Made by a program: the position numbers and the translations under genes. Shown here piece after piece: positions 15,545 to 25,800 of a stretch of DNA of 64,000 bases. The notes beneath the pieces are model-generated. The model saw only the letters and a list, made by a program, of their open reading frames with translations. It did no database searches and had not been told where the DNA came from. How positions within the stretch are numbered: the stretch's first letter is position 1; each line of letters starts with the position of its first letter. Origin of the DNA: Halorubrum vacuolatum (GTDB taxonomy: Archaea; Halobacteriota; Halobacteria; Halobacteriales; Haloferacaceae); the NCBI RefSeq assembly GCF_900188065.1, contig NZ_FZNQ01000005.1:98177-162176 (forward strand), written 5' to 3'.

Positions 15545-18043
15545 TCAGCTGCCATCCACTCCCGGTTCCTCCTCCGAGAGCGCCTCCAACCCGAGGCCGA
15601 TCCGCGAGCCGTAGCGATCCCAGACGACGACGAGCGACGGGACGAGCAGGATCGAACAGAGGTATGCATAAAAGACGCCGAGCGCGAGCAACGCGCCGAA
15701 GTCCTGGATCAGCGGGATGACGGCAAGCCAGAGGACGCCGAGGCCGGTGACGGTCGTGAGCATGCTGCCGGTGAGCGCGCCGCCGGTGCCGGCGATGGTG
15801 ACTTCGAGTGCGTCCTCGATCGCCGCGCCCTCCTTGTATTCGTCGACGAACCGGTGGACGAAGTGGACGGTGTAATCGACGCCCAGCCCGATGGAGACCG
15901 AGAGGATCGGCGCGTTGATCGGCGTGAGGGGGATGTCGAGCAGCCGCATCGTCCCCACGAGGAGCCCGACCGTCGCGAGCACCGGGATCAGGTTGAGGAA
16001 GCCGTAGACCGCTTTCCCCTCCAGATAGCGGTACGAGAGCATGAGGAAGGTCGCGGTCAACACGAACGCGAGGATGAGGCTGTCGACGGCGGACTCAAGG
16101 AGCACGTCGATGACGGCCTGGTTCACGACGAACGTGCCTGTTGGAACCGCCTCAAGCGGCGTCCGTTCCGCGAGCGCGCGCACGTCGGCGACCGCCTGTG
16201 CGTCGTCGACGCCGGGTTTGACCGTGTAATCGATCCGGGCGCTGCCGCGGTCGGCGGCGAGATACCCGCGGGCGTTCGTCTCGTCGCCCATCGCGAGCAG
16301 TTCGTCGTAGACATCATCGACGTTGCGGTCGGGCACCCCGTTGCCGAGCCGGTCGTTCGCCTCGACGGTTCGCCGGAATTCCGGGTCGCTGTCGGCGCGG
16401 TCCTGGATCACGGTGACGATGCTCGTCGAGTCGGCCCGCCAGTTGTCGGTCGTCTCGAAGGTATCCGGCGGGTTCCGCGTCGTGCGGTCGATGAGCTCGA
16501 GCGAGTCGTCATCGCGAACCGACTGGTCGATATAGAGGGTGACCGAGCCGACGAAGTCCTGTTCGAACTCCTCCTGGAAGATCGAAAGGATGGAGAGGAA
16601 GGTGTACTGGGTCGGCGCGAACGGCTCGGGGAGCGCCGCATAGCGCTCCAGCCGCTCCTCGTCGGGGAAGAAGGCCTCCTCGGAGAACTCGGTGTCGACG
16701 CCCGTCCCGTAGGCCCCGCCGGCGGCCGCGCCGATCAGGATCACGGCGACGACGACCACGGGGGCGATCCGCGAGAGGTCGACGCCGACGTGGAGCACCC
16801 GGTTGAGCGCCGACCCGCCGCTGCCGAGCGGGGTGCTTCCGAACTCCGGGATCGGGAGGCGTTCACGCCAGCGGTCGACGAGCACCTTCGCGGCCGGAAG
16901 GTAGATCCCGAAGACGAGTAGCGTGAAGACCATCCCCGCGGCGGCGACGATCCCGAAGTCCTGATTCGGCTGGAACGGGCTCCCGAGGTTGGCCGCGAAG
17001 CTGAAGACGGTCGTGATCGTCACGAGCAGGAAGGCGATGAGCAGCTGGTCGGTCGTCGTCCGCATCGACGTGGCGATGCCGGTTCCCGTCAGCCGCTCCT
17101 CGCGATAGCGGTTGATGATGTGGATCCCGAAGTCGATCCCGACGGCCAGAAGCAGCGGGAAGACGGTGATGAGCGCATCGGAGAAGGGGACCCCGGCGTA
17201 GCCCATGAAGCCGAACGTCCAGAGGACGGCCATTACGAGCGCGGAGAGCCCGAGCCCCATGTCGATCGGGTCGCGGTACGCGAGGAGCAGGAAGCCGAGG
17301 ATGAGCGCGAGCGCGGCGGGAAAGACGATGATGGCGGTGTCGCTCAACAGGGCGTTGATCTCCGAGGAGAGGATCCCGTCGCCGAAGAGGATCGCGTTCT
17401 CGCCGGCCTCGTTGCCGGGGACGCCGTCGACGACCGCGACGCTTCGGGTCTGTAGCTCCGTGACGCGGGCGGTCGTCGCGTCGCCCGGCAGGTCGTAGCT
17501 GATCCCGACGATGGCGAAGCCGGCCCGCTGGGCGGTCGGGTTGTACTCGGCCGAGACCTGTGCGCCGACCGCGCCCCCCTCGTCGGCCGCCTCGATGGCG
17601 TCGCGGAGCTCCGGCGGCGTCGCCTCCTCGACGGCGACACGCTGTTCGCCGGGGGTCTCCGCGGACGGGTCGAGCTGTGCGCCGACCGCGTTGGCGTGGC
17701 TCGTCGTCGAGGCGATCCGAAGCGTCGAGCGCGACTCTAACCGATCCTGAGTTTCGAGGATCCGTGCGAGCGCGGTCCGCGAGAGGACGTTGTCGTCCTC
17801 GATGATCAGCTGCGCGCTCGTCGCGTCGCCGGCGATGGCCGTCTCGAAGTCCTCCTCGATGTCATCGAGCGCCTCCTGTTCGGGGAGGTCCTCGGTGAAC
17901 TGGTCCGCGCCGGCGCTGCTCGTGATCGCCCCGACCCCGCCGAGGGCGACGACGCTCACGAGCAGGAAGACGGCGACGACGGTTGCCGGCCGGCTCGTGA
18001 CCGCCTCGTCGACGCGCTCGATGAACCGGTCGGCGGCGCTCAC
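15545..18043 (-). CDS. RND superfamily (MMPL/SSD) membrane exporter
   Basis: 832 aa with about twelve membrane segments in two halves: one near the N-terminus plus five at about 225-390, then one near 415-435 plus five at about 650-810. Each half has a large extracellular loop and the motif containing the functional aspartate, GIDFGIHIINRYREE in the first and GLGVDYTVHFVHRFVDE in the second, as in MMPL and sterol-sensing-domain proteins. It begins with GTG. It lies 129 bp downstream of an exported, membrane-anchored protein on the same strand, and a TetR gene is divergent, so an efflux or lipid/surface-export unit controlled by TetR is likely. Substrate unknown. Confidence 0.87.
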   Translation of the reverse strand: MSAADRFIERVDEAVTSRPATVVAVFLLVSVVALGGVGAITSSAGADQFTEDLPEQEALDDIEEDFETAIAGDATSAQLIIEDDNVLSRTALARILETQDRLESRSTLRIASTTSHANAVGAQLDPSAETPGEQRVAVEEATPPELRDAIEAADEGGAVGAQVSAEYNPTAQRAGFAIVGISYDLPGDATTARVTELQTRSVAVVDGVPGNEAGENAILFGDGILSSEINALLSDTAIIVFPAALALILGFLLLAYRDPIDMGLGLSALVMAVLWTFGFMGYAGVPFSDALITVFPLLLAVGIDFGIHIINRYREERLTGTGIATSMRTTTDQLLIAFLLVTITTVFSFAANLGSPFQPNQDFGIVAAAGMVFTLLVFGIYLPAAKVLVDRWRERLPIPEFGSTPLGSGGSALNRVLHVGVDLSRIAPVVVVAVILIGAAAGGAYGTGVDTEFSEEAFFPDEERLERYAALPEPFAPTQYTFLSILSIFQEEFEQDFVGSVTLYIDQSVRDDDSLELIDRTTRNPPDTFETTDNWRADSTSIVTVIQDRADSDPEFRRTVEANDRLGNGVPDRNVDDVYDELLAMGDETNARGYLAADRGSARIDYTVKPGVDDAQAVADVRALAERTPLEAVPTGTFVVNQAVIDVLLESAVDSLILAFVLTATFLMLSYRYLEGKAVYGFLNLIPVLATVGLLVGTMRLLDIPLTPINAPILSVSIGLGVDYTVHFVHRFVDEYKEGAAIEDALEVTIAGTGGALTGSMLTTVTGLGVLWLAVIPLIQDFGALLALGVFYAYLCSILLVPSLVVVWDRYGSRIGLGLEALSEEEPGVDGS

Positions 18044-18172
18044 GGGCGACGCCCCCGGCGTGTGTGAGGGACCGTGGGGCGACAGCCGACGGTGGAGCGA
18101 CGGCCGACAGCGGATCGGCGACCGGCGGATCGGCGGCGAACAGCGGTACGGGACGGCGGCGCGATCATCGGC

Positions 18173-19903
18173 TCACCGACGCCGGCTGTAGACGTAGCCG
18201 CCGGCGGCGACGAGCACGAGGACGCCGATGACGACCGGGATCCACGGGATCCCACCGCCGTCGTCGACCGGCTCCGTGACCTCGACGGGATACTGGATCA
18301 CGTCGGAGATCCGGTCGTTGCCGCGCTCGTCGTCGTACCGGAAGTCGATCTCGACCGGGTGGGTCTTGACGCTCGCGCCGGAGGCGGCGGCGACCTCGAA
18401 CCAGATCTCCGCCGATTCGCCGGGTTCGAGCTCGGAGACGAAGGCCTCGTCGTCGACGGCCGAGAGCGGCGAATCGGCATACAGCCCCGCGTTGATCGAC
18501 GAGAGCGTCTCGGGTCGCCGGTTCGTGATCTCGAAGGTGAACCGGCGGGTCTCGCCCGCGGGGACCGTCGTGTTCTCGGAGACGAGGTCGAACTCCGGCT
18601 GTCGGGGGGCGACCTCGATACGATCCGTCGACTCGATCGCCACGGTGCCGTCGCCGCTCGTGTACTCGACGGTGAACCGGATCTGTCGGGGGCCGGGGTC
18701 GGCCTGGCCGCTCACGTCGGCGTCGAAGCTGAACTCGGTGGCCTCGCCGTCCGCGAGTTCCGGGAGCGCGTAGCGGCTCTCGCCGAACTGGACCCGGTCG
18801 CTCTGTGGTTCGGCGATCAGGACCGCGTCGTCGACGTCGAGCGGGCCGTCGTTTTCGAGCGTCCCCGTGACGGTCCCGGCGTAGCCGACCTCCAGCGTAC
18901 CGAGGACGTCCTCGATCGGGAACGACTGTTTCGGGATGGGGGTGACCCCGGTTCGTGCGGCGGGCGAGTCGCTCTCGGCCCCGTCGCTATCGCGATACCC
19001 GACGGTCGAGCGCAACGCATACGCCTCGCCGGCGAAGTCGACACCGACGGTGGAGTCGAAGGTGGCGGTTCGATTCTCGCCGGGCTCCCAGTCGCCGACG
19101 AAGACGTCGCTTGCCCCATCCCCGACGGTCACCTCGCTGCCGGTCGCCTCACCCGTGACGACGGCGTCGCGGGCGCGTTCGTCGCCGACGTTCTCCATGG
19201 TCACGGTCACGTCGCCGCTTCCGCCGACCTGTGCGTCGGTGTCGGCGTCGACGATGGCGAAGCGGGCCCCCTCGTCGATCACCACCGTGACGTCGAACCG
19301 CTCGGTCGCGGTCCGGTCGTTGTGCCGGTTGAACGTCGACGTGATCTGGCCGGTGTAGCGGTAGCGGACGGTCACCTCGACGTCGTACTCGCCGTCGTCG
19401 ACGTCGTCGGGGACCGCGAGGTCGATCGGGACCGAGGTGGGCGTGCCCGTTCCCACGTCCCCGACGGCGGCCTCACGGCTTTTCACCTCCAGGGGGGTGC
19501 CGTCGGCGTCGGCCTCGACGCGGACGCTGCGGGCGGTCGTCACGCGGTCGTCGAGCTCGTTGCCGAAGCGCATCTCGCCGCGGTTGAGCAGGTCGACGGT
19601 GACCGTCGACTCGCCGCCGGTCGTGACGGTCGGCTGTGAGAGGAAGGCGTCGAACCGCGGCCGGCCCCGAACCGTGTCGGAGCCGCTCCCCGAGTCGTCG
19701 GTCTGTCTGACGATGTCGTTGTCGGGAGCGGTGAGCGAGGGTGACCCTTCGACGGAAAGCGGGGCGTTCGTGGGCATCGGCTCGGGGCTCGCGCCGTCGC
19801 TCCCGGCCGCCCCGGCCCCGCCCGCGAGCGCCCCGACGACGGCGACGGCCAGCAGACAACAGAGGACGAGCGAAAGCGCCGGGAGGATCCGCCCCGTGCT
19901 CAT
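18173..19903 (-). CDS. exported beta-sandwich protein with C-terminal membrane anchor, partner of the RND exporter
   Basis: 576 aa from the ATG at 19903 (MSTGRILPALSLV), chosen because a signal peptide (about 1-33, ending GGAGAAG) follows at once; longer frames run into the control region. The body consists of several NEW3/CARDB-like modules (for example PSVT... FTFEITNRRPETLSSINAGL near 450-470), as in archaeal COG1361 proteins. It ends with a helix IPWIPVVIGVLVLVAAGGYV and YSRRR. It would sit outside the membrane beside the exporter encoded downstream; haloarchaea often pair these two gene types. A direct role in export is inferred from that pairing. Confidence 0.78.
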   Translation of the reverse strand: MSTGRILPALSLVLCCLLAVAVVGALAGGAGAAGSDGASPEPMPTNAPLSVEGSPSLTAPDNDIVRQTDDSGSGSDTVRGRPRFDAFLSQPTVTTGGESTVTVDLLNRGEMRFGNELDDRVTTARSVRVEADADGTPLEVKSREAAVGDVGTGTPTSVPIDLAVPDDVDDGEYDVEVTVRYRYTGQITSTFNRHNDRTATERFDVTVVIDEGARFAIVDADTDAQVGGSGDVTVTMENVGDERARDAVVTGEATGSEVTVGDGASDVFVGDWEPGENRTATFDSTVGVDFAGEAYALRSTVGYRDSDGAESDSPAARTGVTPIPKQSFPIEDVLGTLEVGYAGTVTGTLENDGPLDVDDAVLIAEPQSDRVQFGESRYALPELADGEATEFSFDADVSGQADPGPRQIRFTVEYTSGDGTVAIESTDRIEVAPRQPEFDLVSENTTVPAGETRRFTFEITNRRPETLSSINAGLYADSPLSAVDDEAFVSELEPGESAEIWFEVAAASGASVKTHPVEIDFRYDDERGNDRISDVIQYPVEVTEPVDDGGGIPWIPVVIGVLVLVAAGGYVYSRRR

Positions 19904-20080
19904 CGTCCGGTCCCCTGTGTGGGGATGCCGATCCGGCCGGTTGACGGTGTGGGTTCCTCGCCGCGCTCCCGGTGGCGACGTGGTCTTCGGCGGCGACGGG
20001 GGTGGAGGTGACACCCCGATCCCCGGGGTCCGGAGGTTCGAATCATACCGCCCCCTCGGGTGACGTGCAGATAAGCGTGC

Positions 20081-20098
20081 TGACTGAACGTTCAATCA
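20081..20098. promoter_or_regulatory. probable TetR operator
   Basis: TGACTGAACGTTCAATCA contains a perfect 10-bp palindrome TGAACGTTCA with matching TGA/TCA ends (one mismatched pair between). It lies in the 300-bp gap between tetR (start 20204) and the divergent exporter operon. A leftward TATA-like GCTTATCTG (about 20070-20078, minus strand) is immediately adjacent, so a bound regulator would block or control exporter transcription. Confidence 0.6.
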
Positions 20099-20203
20099 GG
20101 ACAGCTATGGTCGCCGGGGTGGAACGACGGTCATGTATGCATCCAAGATGCGGGCTGGTCCGGCAGACAGTCCGCGGGTCGGCTTCGACCGGAGGCGGGT
20201 CGC

Positions 20204-20926
20204 GTGAACGACCCGTTCGCCGATCCGGCCGGCTCGCGTGAGGAGATCCTCGGGGCGGCCTATCACGCGCTGTGTCGCCACGGGTATGCTGACCTGACGA
20301 TCCAGCGGATCGGCGGGGCCTTCGAGAAGAGCCCGGCGCTCATCTATCATCACTACGAGAGCAAGGACGAGCTGCTTCTCGACCTGCTCGAATTCCTCCT
20401 CGATGATTTCGAGGCGGCCGTCTCCGGGGATTCGTTCGACCTCCCGCCGCGTCGGCGGATCCGCACGTACGTGCTCGCGGTGTGTGACCCCGAGGCGGTC
20501 GAGCATGAGGGGTCGCCGGACGCGGCGTTCCTGCGTGCCGTCGTCGAACTTCGTGCGCAGGCGACCCACGACGCGGCGTATCGTGCCCACTTCGAGCGCA
20601 GCGATCGGGTGCTCGACCGGTTCCTCGCACGGAGCGTCCGGGAGGCCGCCGCCGCGCTCGATCCGGCGGAAGCGGGGCCGGCGGACGACGGTGCCTCCGG
20701 GGCGGAGCCGGCGGGACAGGCCGACGACGGTGCCTCCGGGGCGGAGCCGGCGGGGGTCGTCCCCGAGGAGGTCGCCCCCGAGGCGGTCGCGACCGTGATC
20801 GCGACGTTGGCGACCGGCGGGACGTTCCGTCGGGCGACGACGGAGGGGACCGACTGGGTCGCGGACGTGACCGCCGGCGTGGAGCGATATCTGGACGCGA
20901 CGCTTCCGGCCGTCGAGCCCGCGTGA
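20204..20926 (+). CDS. TetR/AcrR-family transcriptional regulator
   Basis: 240 aa, GTG start. The N-terminal helix-turn-helix is clear: REEILGAAYHALCRHGYADL near 12-31, then TIQRIGGAFEKSPALIYHHYESKDELL. The C-terminal ligand domain carries an in-frame 39-bp duplication (20681-20757) giving ADDGASGAEPAG twice, which lengthens an acidic loop. Divergent from the exported-protein/RND operon with a TetR-type palindrome between, so it most likely regulates that operon and itself. Confidence 0.88.
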   Translation: MNDPFADPAGSREEILGAAYHALCRHGYADLTIQRIGGAFEKSPALIYHHYESKDELLLDLLEFLLDDFEAAVSGDSFDLPPRRRIRTYVLAVCDPEAVEHEGSPDAAFLRAVVELRAQATHDAAYRAHFERSDRVLDRFLARSVREAAAALDPAEAGPADDGASGAEPAGQADDGASGAEPAGVVPEEVAPEAVATVIATLATGGTFRRATTEGTDWVADVTAGVERYLDATLPAVEPA

Positions 20927-21094
20927 CCGGCTCGAAGCCGGGCGCCCCGCGGGACCGCGTGGGAACCGGCCGAGCGCCGGGTTGCGGGGGATGGCGGTCG
21001 CTCGGTGGGTGAAAAAGCGGGAGGAGGGGGTGATGACCTGTCGCGTGGAGGGCCGTGCGGGGACCGTGTCGTGTCCCGGATGTCGGCCGGTTTC

Positions 21095-21427
21095 TCAGTC
21101 GGTTCGACAGACGCGCCAGGTGGTCGCGCCCGTGTAGGACCACTTTTCGATCTCGAGGTCGGCGACGGAGTCCTGGAGTTGGACGATGAGCGCGCCGATC
21201 TCCTTCGGCGAGAGGCCGACGTCGTCGGCGATGAACTTCGCTTTGAAGTAGGTCTCGCCGTCTTTGGCCTCCTGGCGGAGGAACGCCGCGAGGCGCTCGG
21301 CCTTCGAGCGCGTGTCCTCGGGTTCCTCGTCCGCGTCGTCCGCGTCGGCGTCCGTCCGCGTGTCGGTTCGCTGGTCGGTCGTCGGTTCCTCGAGGGTCGT
21401 GTCGTATGGGGTGCTGGTGGTACTCAT
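21095..21427 (-). CDS. small conserved haloarchaeal protein with winged-helix-like core
   Basis: 110 aa: an acidic, threonine-rich N-terminal tail (1-40) followed by a conserved core, KAERLAAFLRQEAKDGETYF and KAKFIADDVGLSPKEIGALI, ending in WSYTGATTWRVCRTD. The core looks like a short winged helix; I believe it belongs to the haloarchaeal DUF7123 family, but cannot confirm it here. It starts 2 bp after the stop of the upstream membrane-protein gene, so they form an operon. Confidence 0.7.
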   Translation of the reverse strand: MSTTSTPYDTTLEEPTTDQRTDTRTDADADDADEEPEDTRSKAERLAAFLRQEAKDGETYFKAKFIADDVGLSPKEIGALIVQLQDSVADLEIEKWSYTGATTWRVCRTD

Positions 21428-21429
21428 GA

Positions 21430-21681
21430 TTAGGCAGCGTCCGGGAGGTTGTGTTCATGACCGAGGACGAAACTGACCAAGTGGAGCGCGAGCAGCGCGA
21501 GGAGCGCGCCGGCGCTGTCCGAGAGGTACGCCACGGGGACGTACGCGAGCGGGAGGAAGACCGCGGTCCAGAACGCGGCGGCACGGAGGCCGCCAACGGT
21601 GAACTGGCGAACGCGCTCGTGGAGGCCCGCGCCGATGGTCCTCGGCAGGCGAACGGCCGGTCGTGAGTTTTGGCTTGACAT
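21430..21681 (-). CDS. small membrane protein
   Basis: 83 aa from the ATG at 21681 (MSSQNSRPAVRLPRT), preferred over an upstream GTG because the TATA box (minus strand, about 21720-21727) would place the transcript start near 21697. Two hydrophobic helices at about 31-50 and 56-74, with a short His-rich end (LGHEHNLPDAA). It is followed after 2 bp by the winged-helix-like gene. Function unknown. Confidence 0.65.
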   Translation of the reverse strand: MSSQNSRPAVRLPRTIGAGLHERVRQFTVGGLRAAAFWTAVFLPLAYVPVAYLSDSAGALLALLALHLVSFVLGHEHNLPDAA

Positions 21682-21702
21682 CGGGATCACGTCTCGATTC
21701 AC

Positions 21703-22819
21703 CCAAGGAGCCTATGGGGTATATAAATAGCAGAGCGTTGGGGAAAATTCGCATCAGTTAACGACTCTTTTCGACGTTTTACGCGCCGTTTCCGATCTCG
21801 ATCGACCGGTTAAAACGGGCGCAGAAACGGCTAGAAATTTTATCACCGCTTCTAACGTTTTATCTCGCTATCCGAATCGATCGACTCGATACCTCTCAGA
21901 AATCGGAAATACGTCGTCCATCGGCGTCGATCGCGGCCGGTTCGCGCGGGGCGGTCGCCTCGCGCGCGCCCTCCCCGACCGTCCCCACCCCCCGCTTGTC
22001 GACTCGGGGGTTATATAGCCCTCCGTCCATGGTCGGCGGTGGATCGGCGATCGCGGGCGGTGGATCGCTGGTGTTGACCGTGGTCGATCGGCGGGCGTCG
22101 ACTGTGGGCTGGTCGCAGGTGGTGCGGTGGTAGGCAGCCCTGATCGATGTCGATTAACAATCCCGCGCGTGGGCGATATACTGAACTGGAGCGTGATGGA
22201 GATAAAACGGACCGTGATGGAGAAACTGCGAGTATGAACCCGACAATATCAAGACAGCCAATTCGTCGGGTGTGTTCTACCTTGTGGCGACACAACACAT
22301 AATGAGATCATTTCGACAAATCATCGATGAATCCATCTTTTTGATTAAAAAAACACAATAAACGATAGAAACCACATTTTGTGTGGTTATACATATCCAA
22401 CTTAGAATATATTTTGATGGCTCTGTATGATATTTTCTAGTTAGATAATTGATGATAACCGACTCCAACTTACGATAGATTCGGATGACGTCGGGCCTGT
22501 AAACAGGATATGGCAACTTTGGGTTTTGATAGCGGAAAATTATTCCCATCTCCCTTGGGTTTATAATACCTGCATCCTGACAGACTGAGGTATCACCCGG
22601 AATGGACAACACAGTAATGGGTGCGGGAATCGGGCACCGGGCGTGTAGCAGGTTAGGTTCTGAATTCAGACAGATCAACCAGCCAGTTGTACGTGCGGGG
22701 AATCACCGACAGTCGCGATCGAGTGCCGTCGGTTCTGACGAGGTGTGGACCGCCATGCAGGTCCGCCTCGACGATTCAGTCGCTGCCGTATGCAGCACAG
22801 TGCGTGAGTACACAATCAC
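21703..22819. other. 1.1-kb gene-free region upstream of the surface-protein island, with AT-rich patch
   Basis: No convincing gene. About 21760-22220 is ordinary non-coding DNA. About 22270-22580 is markedly AT-rich, unlike the rest of the window, and holds an inverted repeat AACCACA/TGTGGTT (22370-22388). A TATA-like TTTATAATA at about 22559-22567 is the likely promoter of the surface gene at 22820, leaving a leader of about 230 nt. The AT-rich patch may be the scar of a lost mobile element. Confidence 0.5.
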
Positions 22820-25800
22820 ATGACAGACAGACGCATACAAGTGCAGGCCGTAGTGTTCGCCGTGATCATGGTCATCTCCATGATCGCTGTCGGAGCAGGT
22901 GGGATCGCAGCGCAAGAAAATGGTGAGCAGATAGCATCGCCGTCGGTTGAGTCAGGCGACACCCTGACTGTTGACGGGGAGGGTGATGAACCGGATACGT
23001 TTGCAACGGTCTCTGACGCAGTCGATGAGGCTGATGAGGGGGACACGATTTCCGTTGAGCCCGGTACATATAGTGAAGAGATCATCAGTGTCGATACGGC
23101 TGATCTCCGGATCGAATCCACCGGGAATGCCGCAGAGACAACGCTTGACACCGAGCTCGGGGTAGAGATAGACAGCGATGATGTCGTTCTTGAGGGAATG
23201 ACGATCACTGTCGACGACGACATTGTAGACAACGGCGCAGCGCCGGGAGCGCTGGTCGTCAACGGCGATGACACCGAGATCACTGACAACATTATCAACC
23301 CGGCTACAGACCCGAGCGCGAGTGGCATCCTCGTCGAGACGAGTGCAATAACCATTCTGGGTAACGAAATTACCGGCGTCGAGGCTGGTAACTCCGGCGG
23401 GGACGTCTCGTTTCCCGACACTGATGAAACGGTGAGTGTTAACGATCGGTCGTTTAGTGCCGAAAATCGACGTGGTATTGCGAACGAAATTTTCCGTGAG
23501 AACGACGCCGTTGATACGTCCGATCCCAACATCGGACTCGTCCAGGTCGAGGATGCCGAATTTGAGACTTTTCTTGGAATCGAGCATAATCCTGGCGGAA
23601 CGACTTTCACAGATGACCAGACCACAGAGGTGCTAGGCGTAGAGGTGCAGGGGGCTGAGCAAATGGAGTTCGGCGGGAATGTCGATCGGAGCATTGAGAT
23701 CCGTCACCCCGATACCGGATCACAGATCGAAATCACCCCCGAAGATGGCGAACCAACCGTTGAAATGAATTCCGTCAGGTTCTTTAACCTCCTCAGTGGT
23801 GACGGTGAGTTAGATGATAATCCTAATCTAGAAATCGAGGATGAAGAGATTTCTGTATCCGTAACGGGCGATGAAGACATATTCACCGGAGTTGAATCGA
23901 CGTTCACAGAGTTCGAGCTTGCGCTTAGTGAGGACGGAAAGGTCGTGGATACGACTGAAGGACGGCTGATTGGTGTCACATATCCGAGCGATATTGAACT
24001 GGAAGGTCCCACACCTGACGGGGAACTCACAACGACTGTCACCCGCGATGATGACGTAAGTGAGGACTATTTCATCGAGTTCGTCGTGAGTCCGCGCCAG
24101 GATGTTGACGCAGGGATCGAAACGGAAGTTGAGAACACTGACGGCGATGATTTCCTCGAGGCGACCGTCGACGTGTCGGACCTTCCGTCGGCGGAATATA
24201 ATCTATTCTTCGATATCTATGAAGATGAGGCAGGTGGCCTCAACAATCGGATTATTTCGCTCCCTGAAGTCGGGGGGCTCGAAATCATCGATCAAGGTAA
24301 CTTTGAGATCCAAGAGGTCGAAATCGATGATGATGACGTTACCGCCGGTGAAGACGAGATCGAGACAACGGTTACGATCGAAAACACCGGCGACGAGGAT
24401 ACCCAAGATGTAGAGCTACTTAAGAACCGCATCGGAACTTTTGACGACGAACGCGTTGACAGTGAGTCGGTTTCGCTTGAGGCTGGCGAAACAACGGAAG
24501 TCCCACTGGCGTATGAAACGGCAGTTGGGGATGATCCGGGCGTTCAGCTCGATGTCCAGACCCAGACCAGCGTCAGACGCGGTTTTATTGCAGCTGTCGC
24601 CCCTGGAGCACCGGAGTTCCGGATTACTGAGGTAGACGCTACCGGTGACAAAACGCAGGGAGGGGATGTTGATCTTGAGGCGACTGTTGAGAATATCGGC
24701 AACACAGACGGCTCCGTCGATGTCGAGTTTGCATTCGCGCGTGACATTGACTTCGACGACGGGAGCACGACTGAGATCACTGTCGATCCCGGAGAGACTG
24801 AAACCGCAACAGTCAGCGGGACGATCGAGCAAGAACCCCGCGCAGGGGATCATTCGGTCCCGGTCGACGCTCGTATCTCAACGGAAGAGGGAATCATCAG
24901 TAGCCCCAGTACCGTCGGCACTACGGTGGCCATCGATTACGGCGACATTGAAAGCGGTGTCGACGCGGCGACTGCGGGTGATCAGGTCCTCGTGACAGCC
25001 GGCCAGTATACTGAGGCGGTCACCATCGACACCGATGATGTCGTCGTTAGTGGTGTCGAAAGCGGCGTTGAGGTCGAAGCGGACGGAGAGACTCCATTCA
25101 CGCTCGCTGCCGATGGCACTGGGGTCTCAAACGTCGCGATAGAAGACGACGTTGACACGTCGGCGGTCTCGATCACAGGTGACGACGCTGCAGTTGTGTT
25201 AGCTGACATTGCCGGATTTGACACGGCCGTCGAGATCGACAACGGGGCAACGGGAGCGACGCTGATCGGTAACGACGTCACTGTTGACAGGATGGACCCG
25301 GCCGTTGATGTCCAAGGGTCCGATACGAGCATTATTTCGAACGTGTTCGTCCCTGATGAGGAGGCCGCGGCTGGCGATGTGATCCGGTTAGATGAGGCGG
25401 CTTCGGACACGGAAATTCGAGATAATACGATCCTCACGACCCCGCTCGGCGGTAACAGTCCTGCTGCGATCTCTGTCGGCGATGATGAGAGTCTGGCCGG
25501 CACCGAGGTGATCCGAAACAACTTCGATGCGCTCGCCGAGGATGACCTCCCCGTCGAGGGTGAAAGCCCGGTTGATATCGCCGTCGATCCTGAGGAGCCG
25601 GCTAACGAGCTTGATGCGACCAACAACTATGCCGCTGGCGGATCCCTGACGCTTGAAAGCGCCGGCATCAATGAGCAGGACACGAGTGATGAACCACTGA
25701 GTGCCGACTTCGAGATCGCCGATTTCAGTATCGAACCGGATGACGATGTAGAGGTCGGTGAGGAGGTCATCGTGAGTGCGACGGTTGAGAACGACGGTGA

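Noticed and set aside
22277..22678. 133-codon minus-strand frame in the AT-rich patch (Ile/Ser/Cys-rich)
   Set aside because: Composition reflects the AT-rich DNA; no start signal, no domain, and it spans the inverted repeat.
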